Of a DNA stretch of 22,316 bases, positions 7,716 to 14,673 are shown piece by piece (within the stretch, counting starts at the first letter, position 1; the number at the start of each line of letters is the position of its first letter). The notes beneath the pieces were generated by a model that saw nothing but the letters and a program-made list of their open reading frames with translations, did no database searches and was not told the origin of the DNA. The stretch comes from a virus. The DNA lies in IMG/VR virus record IMGVR_UViG_3300042988_000982, positions 1 through 22,316 of that record; one strand, 5' to 3'. The position numbers and the translations under genes are program-made.

Positions 7716-7744
7716 TTGCCGGGGCGGGTCTTTTCGCGTATGAT
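7716..7744 (+). promoter_or_regulatory. Candidate sigma70-type promoter for the fibre genes
   Basis: A -35 element TTGCCG (7716-7721), a 17-nt spacer and a -10 element TATGAT (7739-7744) point towards the gene at 7753. Expected transcription start is about 7751, almost at the ATG, so the message may be leaderless. No clear SD precedes that ATG, which fits. The call is by consensus only. Confidence 0.5.
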
Positions 7745-7752
7745 GCCGGGCT

Positions 7753-8121
7753 ATGTCAGCAGTTGTGCAAACGCCCGTAAAAAATTTTTATGTCCATATC
7801 GGTGCGCCAGATCCGATTATCGTGCGCTATCGCTCGGGCGGGACATCGGGCACACTCGTTTCGCTCGATAGCACGTTGAAGTTTACCTATGACACCGCCG
7901 CCGGCCGCGTAACCTTGGGCGTTGGAACGGGCATCACGCTTTCGACTGATGAGGCGGTTTCCAACTCCCGCGCCACCATTCAAATGACGGTTGCGCAATC
8001 GCGCGTCATCCCCGAGGGGCCTTTGACCACCTATGAAATCCAGCGCACAGACAACGGGCGCGAGGAGGTTTTCCTTATGGGCACACTCATAGGCGAAGGC
8101 GGGGTTAACACCGATGCCTGA
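7753..8121 (+). CDS. Small baseplate/fibre-associated protein, unknown
   Basis: The 122-residue protein is β-rich (YVHIGAPDPIIVRYRSGG, LKFTYDTAAGRVTLGVGTGITL, TTYEIQRTDNGREEVFLMGTLIGEGG). It ends 8 nt inside the following fibre gene, so the two are probably coupled. Small β-domain proteins immediately before a fibre gene often form its attachment point on the baseplate, but this is inferred from order. No SD is evident; the candidate promoter would start transcription about 2 nt before the ATG. No specific family is recognised. Confidence 0.6.
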   Translation: MSAVVQTPVKNFYVHIGAPDPIIVRYRSGGTSGTLVSLDSTLKFTYDTAAGRVTLGVGTGITLSTDEAVSNSRATIQMTVAQSRVIPEGPLTTYEIQRTDNGREEVFLMGTLIGEGGVNTDA

Positions 8122-9514
8122 TGTGGTTGAGGTATTTGGCGACGGCGCTTCTCAGATCGAGGTCATCACGGATGACGAGAATGTAGTTGAGGTTGTGGTG
8201 CCTGGCCCGGCCGGAACATCCAGCGGTGGCGGCGGCACATGGGGCTCAATCACCGGAACGCTATCCGATCAGACGGACTTGCAGACGGCGCTTAACGCGA
8301 AACAGGCGCTTGACGCGGACTTGACGGCGATTGCCGGGCTTGCCGGAACGTCTGGGTTTCTCACGAAAACTGCCGCTAATACATGGAGCCTCGACACCTC
8401 CACCTATTTGACATCGCTCGGCATTGGGTCATCAACTCAGGCTTGGGACGCCGATCTAGACGCCATTGCGGCGCTTGCTGGCACATCCGGCTTTCTGAAA
8501 AAGACGGCGGCGGACACTTGGACGCTTGACACGTCCACCTATCTCACCAGCGTTACGCCGGGCGGGTCAACCACGCAAATACAATACAATAACGCGGGCG
8601 CTCTAGATGGCGCTTCCGGCATCACGACAACCGGGACAGAGTTCACGATTGCCAGCGGCACCAAGACGGCATCAACGCCTGTTCTTAATATGTCGCAGAC
8701 GTGGAACAGCGGCGCGGTTACGTTTACAGCGATCAAGCTCAACGTCACGGACACCGCGTCAAATGCGTCTTCCCTGCTTGCAGATTTGCAGGTTGGGGGG
8801 TCTACTGTGGTTTCGGTTCTTAAAAGCGGGACGTTTCAAACATATATAAACTCAACATTTTCCGGGTTTTATATAACGCGCACAGGCGAGGCAAACGCCA
8901 AAATTGGGTTGCGCGTTGACTCGTCTTATGCGCCTCAACTTGCATTTGGGGCGGGCGGCGCAAACATTCTAGACATTGGCATTTGCAGGACCGGGAGCCA
9001 GACGCTTGCCGTTTGTACGAATCCTGGAGGCGCAAATGCGAATGGGCGTCTTGATCTTGCAACGATTGGGGTGGGCACTGATGCCTTGATAACCCGAAAG
9101 GCCGCCGCATCCCTTCGCCTAGGCGCAGCCGACGCTGCCGCCCCCGTCGCGCAAACGCTCGGCGTTCAGTCCGTGGTTGCTGGAACGAGCAACACGGCAG
9201 GCGCTAACTTTACCATTGCGGGTTCTCAGGGCACGGGCACGGGCGCGGGTGGCGATATTATCTTTCAGGTTGCCCCCCTTGGCAGTTCTGGATCATCGCA
9301 GAATGCCCTTGCTCAAGGCGCGCGTGTCTACGCTAACAAGACAATGGTAGTGGGCGCTGCCTTCACTGTCGCCACGCTCCCCGCCGCAGGCACGCAAGGC
9401 CGCAGGGCATGGGTGACGGACGCAACCGCGCCAACCTTCCTCGGCGCACTGACGGGCGGCGGCGCTGTCGTCTGCCCGGTTTTTGATAACGGAACAGCAT
9501 GGGTGTCAGGCTAA
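8114..9514 (+). CDS. Tail fibre protein with internal repeats
   Basis: This 466-residue protein has a short acidic N-terminal domain (VVEVFGDGASQIEVI), a Gly-rich hinge near residues 35-45 and the common fibre motif SITGTLSDQTDLQTALNAKQ. Two near-identical modules of about 35 residues follow with a 45-residue period (residues 67-101 and 112-146, each with LAGTSGFL-KTAA-TW-LDTSTYLTS). The rest is Ala/Gly/Thr/Ser-rich shaft-like sequence. The last ~60 residues (AFTVATLPAAGTQGRRAWVTDATAPTF onwards, ending in DNGTAWVSG) match the C-terminal pattern of many fibre and collar proteins. It probably forms a trimeric host-recognition fibre. The stop overlaps the next ATG. Confidence 0.85.
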   Translation: MPDVVEVFGDGASQIEVITDDENVVEVVVPGPAGTSSGGGGTWGSITGTLSDQTDLQTALNAKQALDADLTAIAGLAGTSGFLTKTAANTWSLDTSTYLTSLGIGSSTQAWDADLDAIAALAGTSGFLKKTAADTWTLDTSTYLTSVTPGGSTTQIQYNNAGALDGASGITTTGTEFTIASGTKTASTPVLNMSQTWNSGAVTFTAIKLNVTDTASNASSLLADLQVGGSTVVSVLKSGTFQTYINSTFSGFYITRTGEANAKIGLRVDSSYAPQLAFGAGGANILDIGICRTGSQTLAVCTNPGGANANGRLDLATIGVGTDALITRKAAASLRLGAADAAAPVAQTLGVQSVVAGTSNTAGANFTIAGSQGTGTGAGGDIIFQVAPLGSSGSSQNALAQGARVYANKTMVVGAAFTVATLPAAGTQGRRAWVTDATAPTFLGALTGGGAVVCPVFDNGTAWVSG

Positions 9515-9870
9515 TGGCTATTCTCTTTTTTGGCGTCAAGGGCGCAACGCTCGACTTCCGGCAGGATTTACAAATCCTCGACACCGACGCGCCGCGCATC
9601 ATTGCCCATCTAATGCAATCCGAGTTGGGCAAGGTTACGGAAACCGTCGAGACCCCCGTGAAGGATTGGGAACCGGGCAAGGGCGAGACTGAGGCAGACA
9701 GGCCCGTCACGCGCTCCACGGTCACACGCCAGGCTTCGCCGCAGGAAACCGCCGCCAACTATGCGCGGAAGATTCTTGCCGAACTGCTTTCGCAGACCGT
9801 CACGTCCGAGAAGGCCCGCGCTGCTGAGGCCGCCATTGCCGCCGTTGCTGACATTAAGCCCGTAGACTGA
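9514..9870 (+). CDS. Small protein downstream of the tail fibre, unknown
   Basis: The ATG at 9514 overlaps the fibre stop (TAATG) and gives 118 residues; an in-frame start at 9499 would extend it by five residues. The N-terminus is mildly hydrophobic (MAILFFGVKGATLDF), the middle is acidic, and the C-terminal third is an Ala-rich helix (ANYARKILAELLSQTV, ARAAEAAIAAVADI). It could be a fibre chaperone or a virion component, judged only by position. No motif decides this. Confidence 0.55.
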   Translation: MAILFFGVKGATLDFRQDLQILDTDAPRIIAHLMQSELGKVTETVETPVKDWEPGKGETEADRPVTRSTVTRQASPQETAANYARKILAELLSQTVTSEKARAAEAAIAAVADIKPVD

Positions 9871-9884
9871 CAAGCGGCGCACAG

Positions 9885-9906
9885 TTGCGCAATATTGCAC
9901 AATTTA
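9885..9906 (+). repeat. Copy 2 of the conserved intergenic palindromic motif
   Basis: The sequence TTGCGCAATATTGC is identical to copy 1 (7678-7691), and after three bases ATTTA follows in both. It begins 77 nt before the start codon at 9962, the first gene of the lysis region. No convincing -35/-10 pair is seen beside it, unlike copy 1. Confidence 0.65.
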
Positions 9907-9933
9907 TTTGATGCTTACTTAGTGCTATTGTGC
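9897..9933 (+). repeat. Inverted repeat in the gap before the lysis genes
   Basis: GCACAAT (9897-9903) and ATTGTGC (9927-9933) are perfect 7-bp arms separated by 23 bases. As in the gap at 7675-7752, the left arm overlaps the conserved palindromic motif. The loop contains TTAGTG, also present in the gaps at 523-562 and 7675-7752. It may be an operator pair or an mRNA hairpin. Confidence 0.45.
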
Positions 9934-9961
9934 CCCGAGAATTTCGCGGGAACGATTTTCG

Positions 9962-10258
9962 ATGGCACCTGAGACGGACATTGCGGAGCGGATGGTGCGG
10001 GTTGAAACCAAACTTGATTTCCTTATAGGGCAGATTGACAAGTTGCCGCCCTCGCCTGTCTGCCTTGTGAAGCATAAGGAAATTGATGATCGCCACGAAA
10101 TGCTCGTGGAAAAGGTTGAGAAGGTAGAACAGAAATTTTCCGGCCTTGAGCGGTGGCAGAATCGAGTTATCGGCGCGGTGGTTGCTGCCAATATCGTGCT
10201 TATTCTGGCGATGGAGAAAATCCGCTTATTCTTTTTCGGCGGCCCGTCTCATCCATGA
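9962..10258 (+). CDS. Coiled-coil protein with C-terminal TM segment (lysis-associated)
   Basis: The 98-residue protein has charged helices with heptad character (residues 1-30 and 40-65, for example HEMLVEKVEKVEQKF), followed by one hydrophobic segment at about 69-84 (VIGAVVAANIVLILAM) and a short basic/aromatic tail. The layout resembles XhlA-like holin-associated proteins, which act at the inner membrane with the holin. It is the first gene of the lysis cluster and has its own 91-nt leader with the conserved palindromic motif. Start is the first ATG; the SD is weak (GGGA, 12 nt). Confidence 0.65.
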   Translation: MAPETDIAERMVRVETKLDFLIGQIDKLPPSPVCLVKHKEIDDRHEMLVEKVEKVEQKFSGLERWQNRVIGAVVAANIVLILAMEKIRLFFFGGPSHP

Positions 10259-10282
10259 GCGCCGCAAAATTCAAGGTGGTCA

Positions 10283-11002
10283 ATGAAGGCGTTTTATGAT
10301 TCCTTGCGAAAGTCTTTCGGGCCTCTCTCGGCAAATCAGGTCAAGGGCCTAGATGCGTTGCTCGTCGCAAGTGACGGGCTCCCGGTTCGGCATCGGGCTT
10401 ATATCCTCGCAACCGCCTGGCATGAAACAGGCCCCGCCGCATCCGGCCTCCACATGACGCCGCGCAAGGAAATATGGGGGCCAACCTCCGCGCAACACCG
10501 CTATGAGGGGCACAAGGGCCTCGGGAATGTGCAGCTTGGTGATGGCAAGCGATACATGGGCCGGGGTTATGTGCAGATCACAGGCCGCGACAATTACAAG
10601 AAGGCGTCAACCGTTGTGGGGCGCGATCTGGTTTCCGAGCCAGACCTTGCCCTTGAGCCCGACATTGCCGGCAATATCATCGTGGACGGCATGCGCCGGG
10701 GCTGGTTCACGGGCAAGAAGATGTCCGACTTCGGCAACTATGCCGACATGCGCAAAGTCGTGAACGGCACCGACAAGGCCACATTGATTGCGGGCTATGC
10801 GGACAAATTCGAGGCGGCATTGCGCGCCGTCCCTGCGGATGCACCCACCGTGGCCACGCAGCCGCCCGTGGTGCCCGTCACGCCTCCCACGCCTGAGTAT
10901 GTTCCGCCTTCCTCGACCCCCGCCCAGAGCCTCGCGGCAATGATCCTCGGGGCCGTTGCCGCTGCATTTGCCGCTTTCGCTTACTGGATGACGAAAGGTT
11001 GA
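10283..11002 (+). CDS. Endolysin, GH19 chitinase/lysozyme-like, with C-terminal membrane anchor
   Basis: Residues 1 to about 182 form a GH19-type peptidoglycan hydrolase. The motif ILATAWHETG carries the probable catalytic Glu48, RYEGH (Glu75) is the likely second acid, and RGYVQITGRDNY (94-105) is the substrate-binding signature. A Pro-rich linker follows (about 183-213), then a hydrophobic helix at about 216-236 and a KG end. The enzyme should cleave the cell-wall glycan during lysis. The C-terminal anchor suggests it is held at the membrane until holin action, rather than being freely cytosolic. It stands between a coiled-coil/TM protein and several membrane proteins. SD: AAGG, 11 nt upstream. 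Confidence 0.88.
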   Translation: MKAFYDSLRKSFGPLSANQVKGLDALLVASDGLPVRHRAYILATAWHETGPAASGLHMTPRKEIWGPTSAQHRYEGHKGLGNVQLGDGKRYMGRGYVQITGRDNYKKASTVVGRDLVSEPDLALEPDIAGNIIVDGMRRGWFTGKKMSDFGNYADMRKVVNGTDKATLIAGYADKFEAALRAVPADAPTVATQPPVVPVTPPTPEYVPPSSTPAQSLAAMILGAVAAAFAAFAYWMTKG

Positions 11003-11006
11003 CCAC

Positions 11007-11132
11007 ATGGACAAGATCACACTCTACTGGAAAGCCCTGACGGGGCGCTTCGGCCCCCGCATCACCGTTGCCGTCATGGTGGGCGGTGCCGTGGTGATTA
11101 TGATGCTCATTGCGGCTGTTGTGGGCGGCTGA
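11007..11132 (+). CDS. 41-residue single-TM peptide of the lysis cluster
   Basis: This short frame starts 4 nt after the endolysin stop and ends one base before the ATG of the following holin-like gene. The peptide has a short basic N-terminus (MDKITLYWKALTGRFGPR) and one hydrophobic segment of about 20 residues (ITVAVMVGGAVVIMMLIAAV). Tight packing between two lysis genes and the membrane segment support it as a real gene. It could be a holin, antiholin or pinholin-like peptide; nothing in the sequence distinguishes these. Confidence 0.6.
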   Translation: MDKITLYWKALTGRFGPRITVAVMVGGAVVIMMLIAAVVGG

Positions 11133-11133
11133 C

Positions 11134-11346
11134 ATGCGCCTCGTTCCCGATTGGCGGGAGTCTTGGAAATGGCTTTCCATGCGGTTCACCGCCCTCATCA
11201 TCGCGCTTCCGGTGGCGTGGATGGCAGTTCCCGACGAGGTGAAGGCTTATCTTCCCGATGAGTGGAAGCCTTGGATCATGGTCGCGTTAGGCGTGTGCGT
11301 TTTCGTCGGCCGCGTCATTGACCAAACCAAGGGCAAGGCCGCTTGA
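11134..11346 (+). CDS. Small two-TM holin-like protein (DUF7940-like)
   Basis: Started at ATG 11134, just after the preceding stop, the protein has 70 residues. It begins MRLVPDWRESWKWLS, a pattern shared with small phage membrane proteins annotated as holin-like. Two hydrophobic segments are visible (FTALIIALPVAWMAV and PWIMVALGVCVFVGRVI) with a short acidic loop between them, then a basic tail. A TTG start 24 nt upstream lies inside the previous gene and is less likely. It precedes the three-TM holin, overlapping it as TTGA. Either could be the true holin. Confidence 0.7.
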   Translation: MRLVPDWRESWKWLSMRFTALIIALPVAWMAVPDEVKAYLPDEWKPWIMVALGVCVFVGRVIDQTKGKAA

Positions 11347-11747
11347 TAAGCGCAATCGTCAGCATCCTTACTGGCGGCCTTGTCGATAAGGTGGTTGACC
11401 TCGGCAAGGCTTATTTCAATAAGCAAATCAGCCAGGCCGAGTTTGAATCCAAGGTGAAGATCGCGGCGGGCGATGCGGCCGCACAAGTTGAAAAGTCATG
11501 GGCCGAGGCGGCCTCGAGCATCGCAGCCAGCACGCAAGACGCCCTCAAGGCTTCGCCCATCTTGCAACGGGGCTATGTCATCGTCCTGTTTATGCAACTG
11601 TTCGTCCTCGTCTGGTATCAAATCGGAACGAGCCTTTTCCTGCTCATCACGGGCGTTTCGTTCCCCCCGCCAATGGTTCCGATTGAATGGGCCTATTTGC
11701 TCATAAGCGCAATGATTGGCGCTGGCCCGTTCGTGTTCAAGAGGTGA
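11343..11747 (+). CDS. Holin of the three-TM, gene-transfer-agent type
   Basis: The 134-residue protein matches the layout of GTA-type three-TM holins. It has an amphipathic start (ISAIVSILTGGLVDKVVDLG), a charged helix (KQISQAEFESKVKI ... EKSWAEAASS), then hydrophobic segments at about 77-104 and 113-132 and a basic FKR end. It starts at TTG overlapping the previous stop (TTGA), an arrangement also seen at 13898. It would form the inner-membrane lesions that release or activate the endolysin. The protein family is found mainly in alphaproteobacterial phages and gene transfer agents. Confidence 0.75.
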   Translation: MISAIVSILTGGLVDKVVDLGKAYFNKQISQAEFESKVKIAAGDAAAQVEKSWAEAASSIAASTQDALKASPILQRGYVIVLFMQLFVLVWYQIGTSLFLLITGVSFPPPMVPIEWAYLLISAMIGAGPFVFKR

Positions 11748-11751
11748 TCCC

Positions 11752-12045
11752 ATGCGTTTAGTGTGTGCCGCCGTGCTTTGCCTCGCCCCGGTTCCCGCTA
11801 TCGCTCAAGAGGCCCCGCAACCTTGCGGCCCCACGGGCACCGTAGAAGCCCGCATTTCCAAGCAATATGGCGAAAGCCTTGTCGGTGCCGGCATTGTTCC
11901 CGGCGGCGTCCTGTTCACCACGGCCAACCCGGAAACCGGAACATTCACAATCATGCTTCGCCGCCCCGATGGCGTGACATGCGTGATGATGGGCGGCACC
12001 GGATACGCCTTCCAAGAGCCCAAGAAACCAGGAGTTGACCTGTAA
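11752..12045 (+). CDS. Small secreted protein, periplasmic
   Basis: ATG 11752 gives 97 residues with a clean signal peptide (MRLVCAAVLCLAPVPAIAQ, probable cut after AIAQ or AQEA). The mature part has two cysteines (in PQPCGPTG and VTCVMM) and the block YGE-LVGAGIVPGG-LFTTANPETGTFTIMLRRPDG. Similar short secreted proteins with a YGE...tGTWTil...PDG pattern occur in alphaproteobacterial genomes and prophages, with no known function. No lipobox is present, so it is not an obvious o-spanin. Its TAATG overlap with the next secreted protein suggests the two act together, perhaps at the envelope during lysis. Confidence 0.7.
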   Translation: MRLVCAAVLCLAPVPAIAQEAPQPCGPTGTVEARISKQYGESLVGAGIVPGGVLFTTANPETGTFTIMLRRPDGVTCVMMGGTGYAFQEPKKPGVDL

Positions 12046-12407
12046 TGCGTTCCCTTCTCCTCGCCTCCGCACTCTGCCTTCTCACCGCGCCCGCCTTTGC
12101 ACATTCGTGGTATTCAGAGCGCCGCGATCCGGTCTATTCGCAGACCTCATGTTGTGGTGGTCAAGACTGTGCACCCCTCCCGCAACACTCGATGCAGATC
12201 ACGCCGGATGGCTTGCGCGTGGTGCTGACGGTTGCCGAGGCTCAGGCAATCAATCCCTATCGCCGCTTCGGTTTTGACAAGCTCATACCCTTTGACCGAA
12301 TCCAAGTATCGGAAGACGGCCGCGCGCACATTTGCCTCATGGTGCATGAGTTGGAGAATGACCCGCGCGAAGGCTTCTATTGTATCTTCTTGCCCCCCAA
12401 TGGCTAA
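12045..12407 (+). CDS. Small secreted Cys-containing protein
   Basis: The 120-residue product has a signal peptide (MRSLLLASALCLLTAPAFA, cut before HSWY). The mature N-terminus HSWYSERRDP is followed by TSCCGGQDCAPL and, later, RAHICLMVHELENDPREGFYCIFLPP. The HSWY...CC..DC arrangement is a known periplasmic protein type in alphaproteobacteria, with unknown function. Five mature cysteines suggest disulfides. The start overlaps the preceding secreted protein's stop. It may be a lysis accessory or a lysogeny-independent cargo gene; neither is shown. Confidence 0.7.
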   Translation: MRSLLLASALCLLTAPAFAHSWYSERRDPVYSQTSCCGGQDCAPLPQHSMQITPDGLRVVLTVAEAQAINPYRRFGFDKLIPFDRIQVSEDGRAHICLMVHELENDPREGFYCIFLPPNG

Positions 12408-12410
12408 CCC

Positions 12411-12659
12411 ATGCGCCGCATCCGATACCGCTTCAGACGGCACCGCGGGTGTTGGGGGCGCGCGTGGCCGCATGAGTCCAGAATCGAAATTGACCCGGCG
12501 CTGGCCGACAAGTCACTTTTGGACGTGCTGCTCCATGAGGGTCTGCATGTAGTTTTCCCGATCATTGACGAGGAAACAATCAACGAGGCCGGGACATCCC
12601 TTGCCGATCTTCTTTGGCGCATCGGATTCCGGCTAAAAGATAAAGATGAGGACGATTGA
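12411..12659 (+). CDS. HExxH mini-protein, putative metallopeptidase-like
   Basis: The 82-residue protein has an Arg-rich N-terminus (MRRIRYRFRRHRG) and the motif LLHEGLH (H42-E43-x-x-H46), which in zincin peptidases supplies two zinc ligands and the catalytic Glu. A distal acidic helix (INEAGTSLADLLWRIGF) could provide a third ligand (Glu55 or Glu59). Small phage proteins of this type exist, and enzymatic activity is generally unproven. It lies 3 nt after the secreted-protein stop, and its stop abuts the next ATG. Confidence 0.6.
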   Translation: MRRIRYRFRRHRGCWGRAWPHESRIEIDPALADKSLLDVLLHEGLHVVFPIIDEETINEAGTSLADLLWRIGFRLKDKDEDD

Positions 12660-13901
12660 ATGCCCGCCAAACGATTGACCGATGCCCAATGCAAGGAAGC
12701 TCTTGCGGCGCACAAGAAGGCCAACGGGAGCCGGCGCAATGCTGCGGTGCTGCTCGGGCTCCCGGTCAACACCTTCCAGAGCCGCTTGCTTGAGGCACAC
12801 CGCCGCTTCGGCGCCCCCGAGCTAGTGGAAACGGTCAAGGATCATATCGAGGCGCGGCACGTCAAAAACCAGACGGAAATTCAGCGCCAACGCATCAAGG
12901 AGCTAGAGAAACAGGCGGCGGCGGATCGCACCATCCGCGAGGCGGTTTTCAATCTTTCCGCCCGCCCCATCGAGCCCCCAAGCTGGAACCCACGCCACTC
13001 CAAGAAGGGCCACAAGCGGGAGAGCATCATCCTTTTCCTGTCGGATATTCACATGGGGGAAAAGGTTTCTCTTGCCGAAATGAATGGGCGCAACTCCTAT
13101 AATATGAAGATAGCGGCGGCGCGTCTTGAGAGGTATTTTCAGTCAGTCGTAAAACTCGGCACCGAGCATTGGAGCGGGCCGCCCCCGGATTCGATCTATC
13201 TGGTTCTCGGCGGCGATCTTGTATCAGGCGAAATCCATGATGAATTGGCCAAGACAAATGACTTACAGGCTATCCCGGCGGTGCGGGTGTTGGCCGAGGC
13301 TATCGCGGCAGGGCTCTTGCTGCTCCGCGAATCCTTCCCGGCCATTCCGATTCATGTGATTTCGGTTCCTGGCAACCACGGCCGCAACACGAAAAAGCCC
13401 GAGGCCAAGGCATTTGCAATCAACTCTTATGACACGCTTGTTGCACTCCTCCTCGAATGGTGGGCTGATACCAAGGGCGTCAAGAATGTGACCTTCTCCG
13501 CGCCTCATTCCGGCGATGCTTTCGTCACCATCCACGGGTGGAACGTGCTGTTCACGCATGGCGATAGAATCGGATCTCGCGGCGGCTCGGGGTTTGTGGG
13601 GCCGGCAGCCACGGCGGCGCGTGGCATGCAAAAGGTTGTCCAAGACTACCTTTCCGAGGGCCGGGTGATTGACGTGATTGTGATGGGCCATTTCCACACG
13701 CCGCTAGAGTTGGAGCATGGATTCGTCGGCGCGTCCCTCGTTGGCCCGTCCGAATACTCGAAATCCGGCCGCATGAAATCGCACCCGGCGTCTCAATGGA
13801 TGCTCTCGATCCATCCCACCTATGGCGTTGCGCGGCGCTGGAAAATATCCGTGGGCGATAAATCCGAGGGCTCGATTTACGCGGGGCGCGAACAGGTTTG
13901 A
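12660..13901 (+). CDS. Metallophosphoesterase with N-terminal helix-turn-helix
   Basis: This 413-residue protein has all motifs of calcineurin-like metallophosphoesterases: SDIH (D129, H131), GGDLVSG (D186), GNHGR (N239, H240), FTHGDR (H300) and GHFH (H344, H346). These bind two metal ions. Residues about 8-45 form a Fis-type HTH (EALAAHKKANGSRRNAAVLLGLPVNTFQSRL), followed by a charged coiled-coil region (60-95). DNA binding plus phosphodiesterase suggests a nucleic-acid substrate, but the catalytic part alone does not define it. It is a late-region gene placed after lysis and abuts the mini-protein stop. Confidence 0.85.
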   Translation: MPAKRLTDAQCKEALAAHKKANGSRRNAAVLLGLPVNTFQSRLLEAHRRFGAPELVETVKDHIEARHVKNQTEIQRQRIKELEKQAAADRTIREAVFNLSARPIEPPSWNPRHSKKGHKRESIILFLSDIHMGEKVSLAEMNGRNSYNMKIAAARLERYFQSVVKLGTEHWSGPPPDSIYLVLGGDLVSGEIHDELAKTNDLQAIPAVRVLAEAIAAGLLLLRESFPAIPIHVISVPGNHGRNTKKPEAKAFAINSYDTLVALLLEWWADTKGVKNVTFSAPHSGDAFVTIHGWNVLFTHGDRIGSRGGSGFVGPAATAARGMQKVVQDYLSEGRVIDVIVMGHFHTPLELEHGFVGASLVGPSEYSKSGRMKSHPASQWMLSIHPTYGVARRWKISVGDKSEGSIYAGREQV

Positions 13902-14272
13902 GCATTCTTCGGCCGATGCGGCGCGTGATGGTGGAATCCCCCTATCGCGCGACGGAACATTTCACGGTTGCCCAACATCGGCAATATTTGCGCATGGCGA
14001 TGGCGGATTGCATCCGGCGTTTCGAGTCGCCTATGGCCTCGCACCATTTGCTCCCCGAGATACTAAACGACGATTCCGCCTATGAGCGGGCCTTGGGTAT
14101 AGAAGCGGGTTTCGCTTGGGGTATCCATGCGGACCTAATCGCGGTCTATAGTGACCTCGGCGTGAGCCGGGGCATGTCGGATGCCCTGGCCTTCTATAAA
14201 GCCCGAGGCAAGCCTATAGAGTGGCGCACAATCGACTATCGGGAGGTGAGGCGCATCCGCTCCATGTGCTGA
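13898..14272 (+). CDS. DUF7768-like protein (nucleotide-processing-like fold)
   Basis: The recognisable part begins at MRRVMVESPYRA and continues with YLRMAMADCIRRFESPMASHHLLPEIL, ERALGIEAGFAW, VYSDLGVSRGM and a closing segment (IEWRTIDY). This series matches the DUF7768 pattern, small phage/bacterial proteins related in layout to nucleoside 2-deoxyribosyltransferase-like folds. The annotated start is TTG 13898 overlapping the preceding stop (TTGA) and gives 124 residues; ATG 13916 would match the family's usual start and give 118. It is the last rightward gene. A role in nucleotide metabolism is possible, not shown. Confidence 0.75.
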   Translation: MSILRPMRRVMVESPYRATEHFTVAQHRQYLRMAMADCIRRFESPMASHHLLPEILNDDSAYERALGIEAGFAWGIHADLIAVYSDLGVSRGMSDALAFYKARGKPIEWRTIDYREVRRIRSMC

Positions 14273-14292
14273 CTGCATGGCTGCGAGGTCTG

Positions 14293-14673
14293 TTATGGCG
14301 ATGACTTCATGGCGCGCTTCGTTCGGTCGCGTTTGACCATCAGTCTGCCAACAGCAAAAGCAAGCCCCTTCACTTCATCGCGGGCGCGGTAATAGGCGTC
14401 CTGCACGGCGTTTGAAACATCATCATCAAGGCTGCCGTGCGCCCAACAGAAACATGGCACGGAGTTCTGGACGAACTGCCGAATATCACGGCAATGGGAA
14501 CAGGTCTTCGGTGTGTAAATATAGCCATCGTCCATTTTCCCTATGGCTTTCTCATATATCTCGCCCGCCGCAATGCCCCTTCCGCATTCGCCGCACTTGT
14601 GCGGCTTCCGCGCCTTAACGCATTTCGCAGTGTAGAAAACGGGGGCGTCATAATCGCAATAGCACTCTGTCAT
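14293..14673 (-). CDS. Small Cys-rich (zinc-binding-like) protein
   Basis: ATG 14673 has a strong SD (AAGGAGG) and overlaps the upstream stop as ATGA, giving 126 residues. Nine cysteines occur, including CxC (4, 6), C18, CGEC (27, 30), CSHC (58, 61) and CFC (74, 76). The paired CxxC sets suggest zinc ribbons. The C-terminus is basic (VKRDRTKRAMK). No family is recognised. It is the last gene of the leftward series, ending only 20 nt from the converging late gene; no terminator is visible in that gap. Confidence 0.7.
   Translation of the reverse strand: MTECYCDYDAPVFYTAKCVKARKPHKCGECGRGIAAGEIYEKAIGKMDDGYIYTPKTCSHCRDIRQFVQNSVPCFCWAHGSLDDDVSNAVQDAYYRARDEVKGLAFAVGRLMVKRDRTKRAMKSSP

Noticed and set aside
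7690-7734. The inverted repeat as an intrinsic terminator
   Set aside because: Only TCTTTT about 15 nt downstream; no U-tract adjoins the stem.
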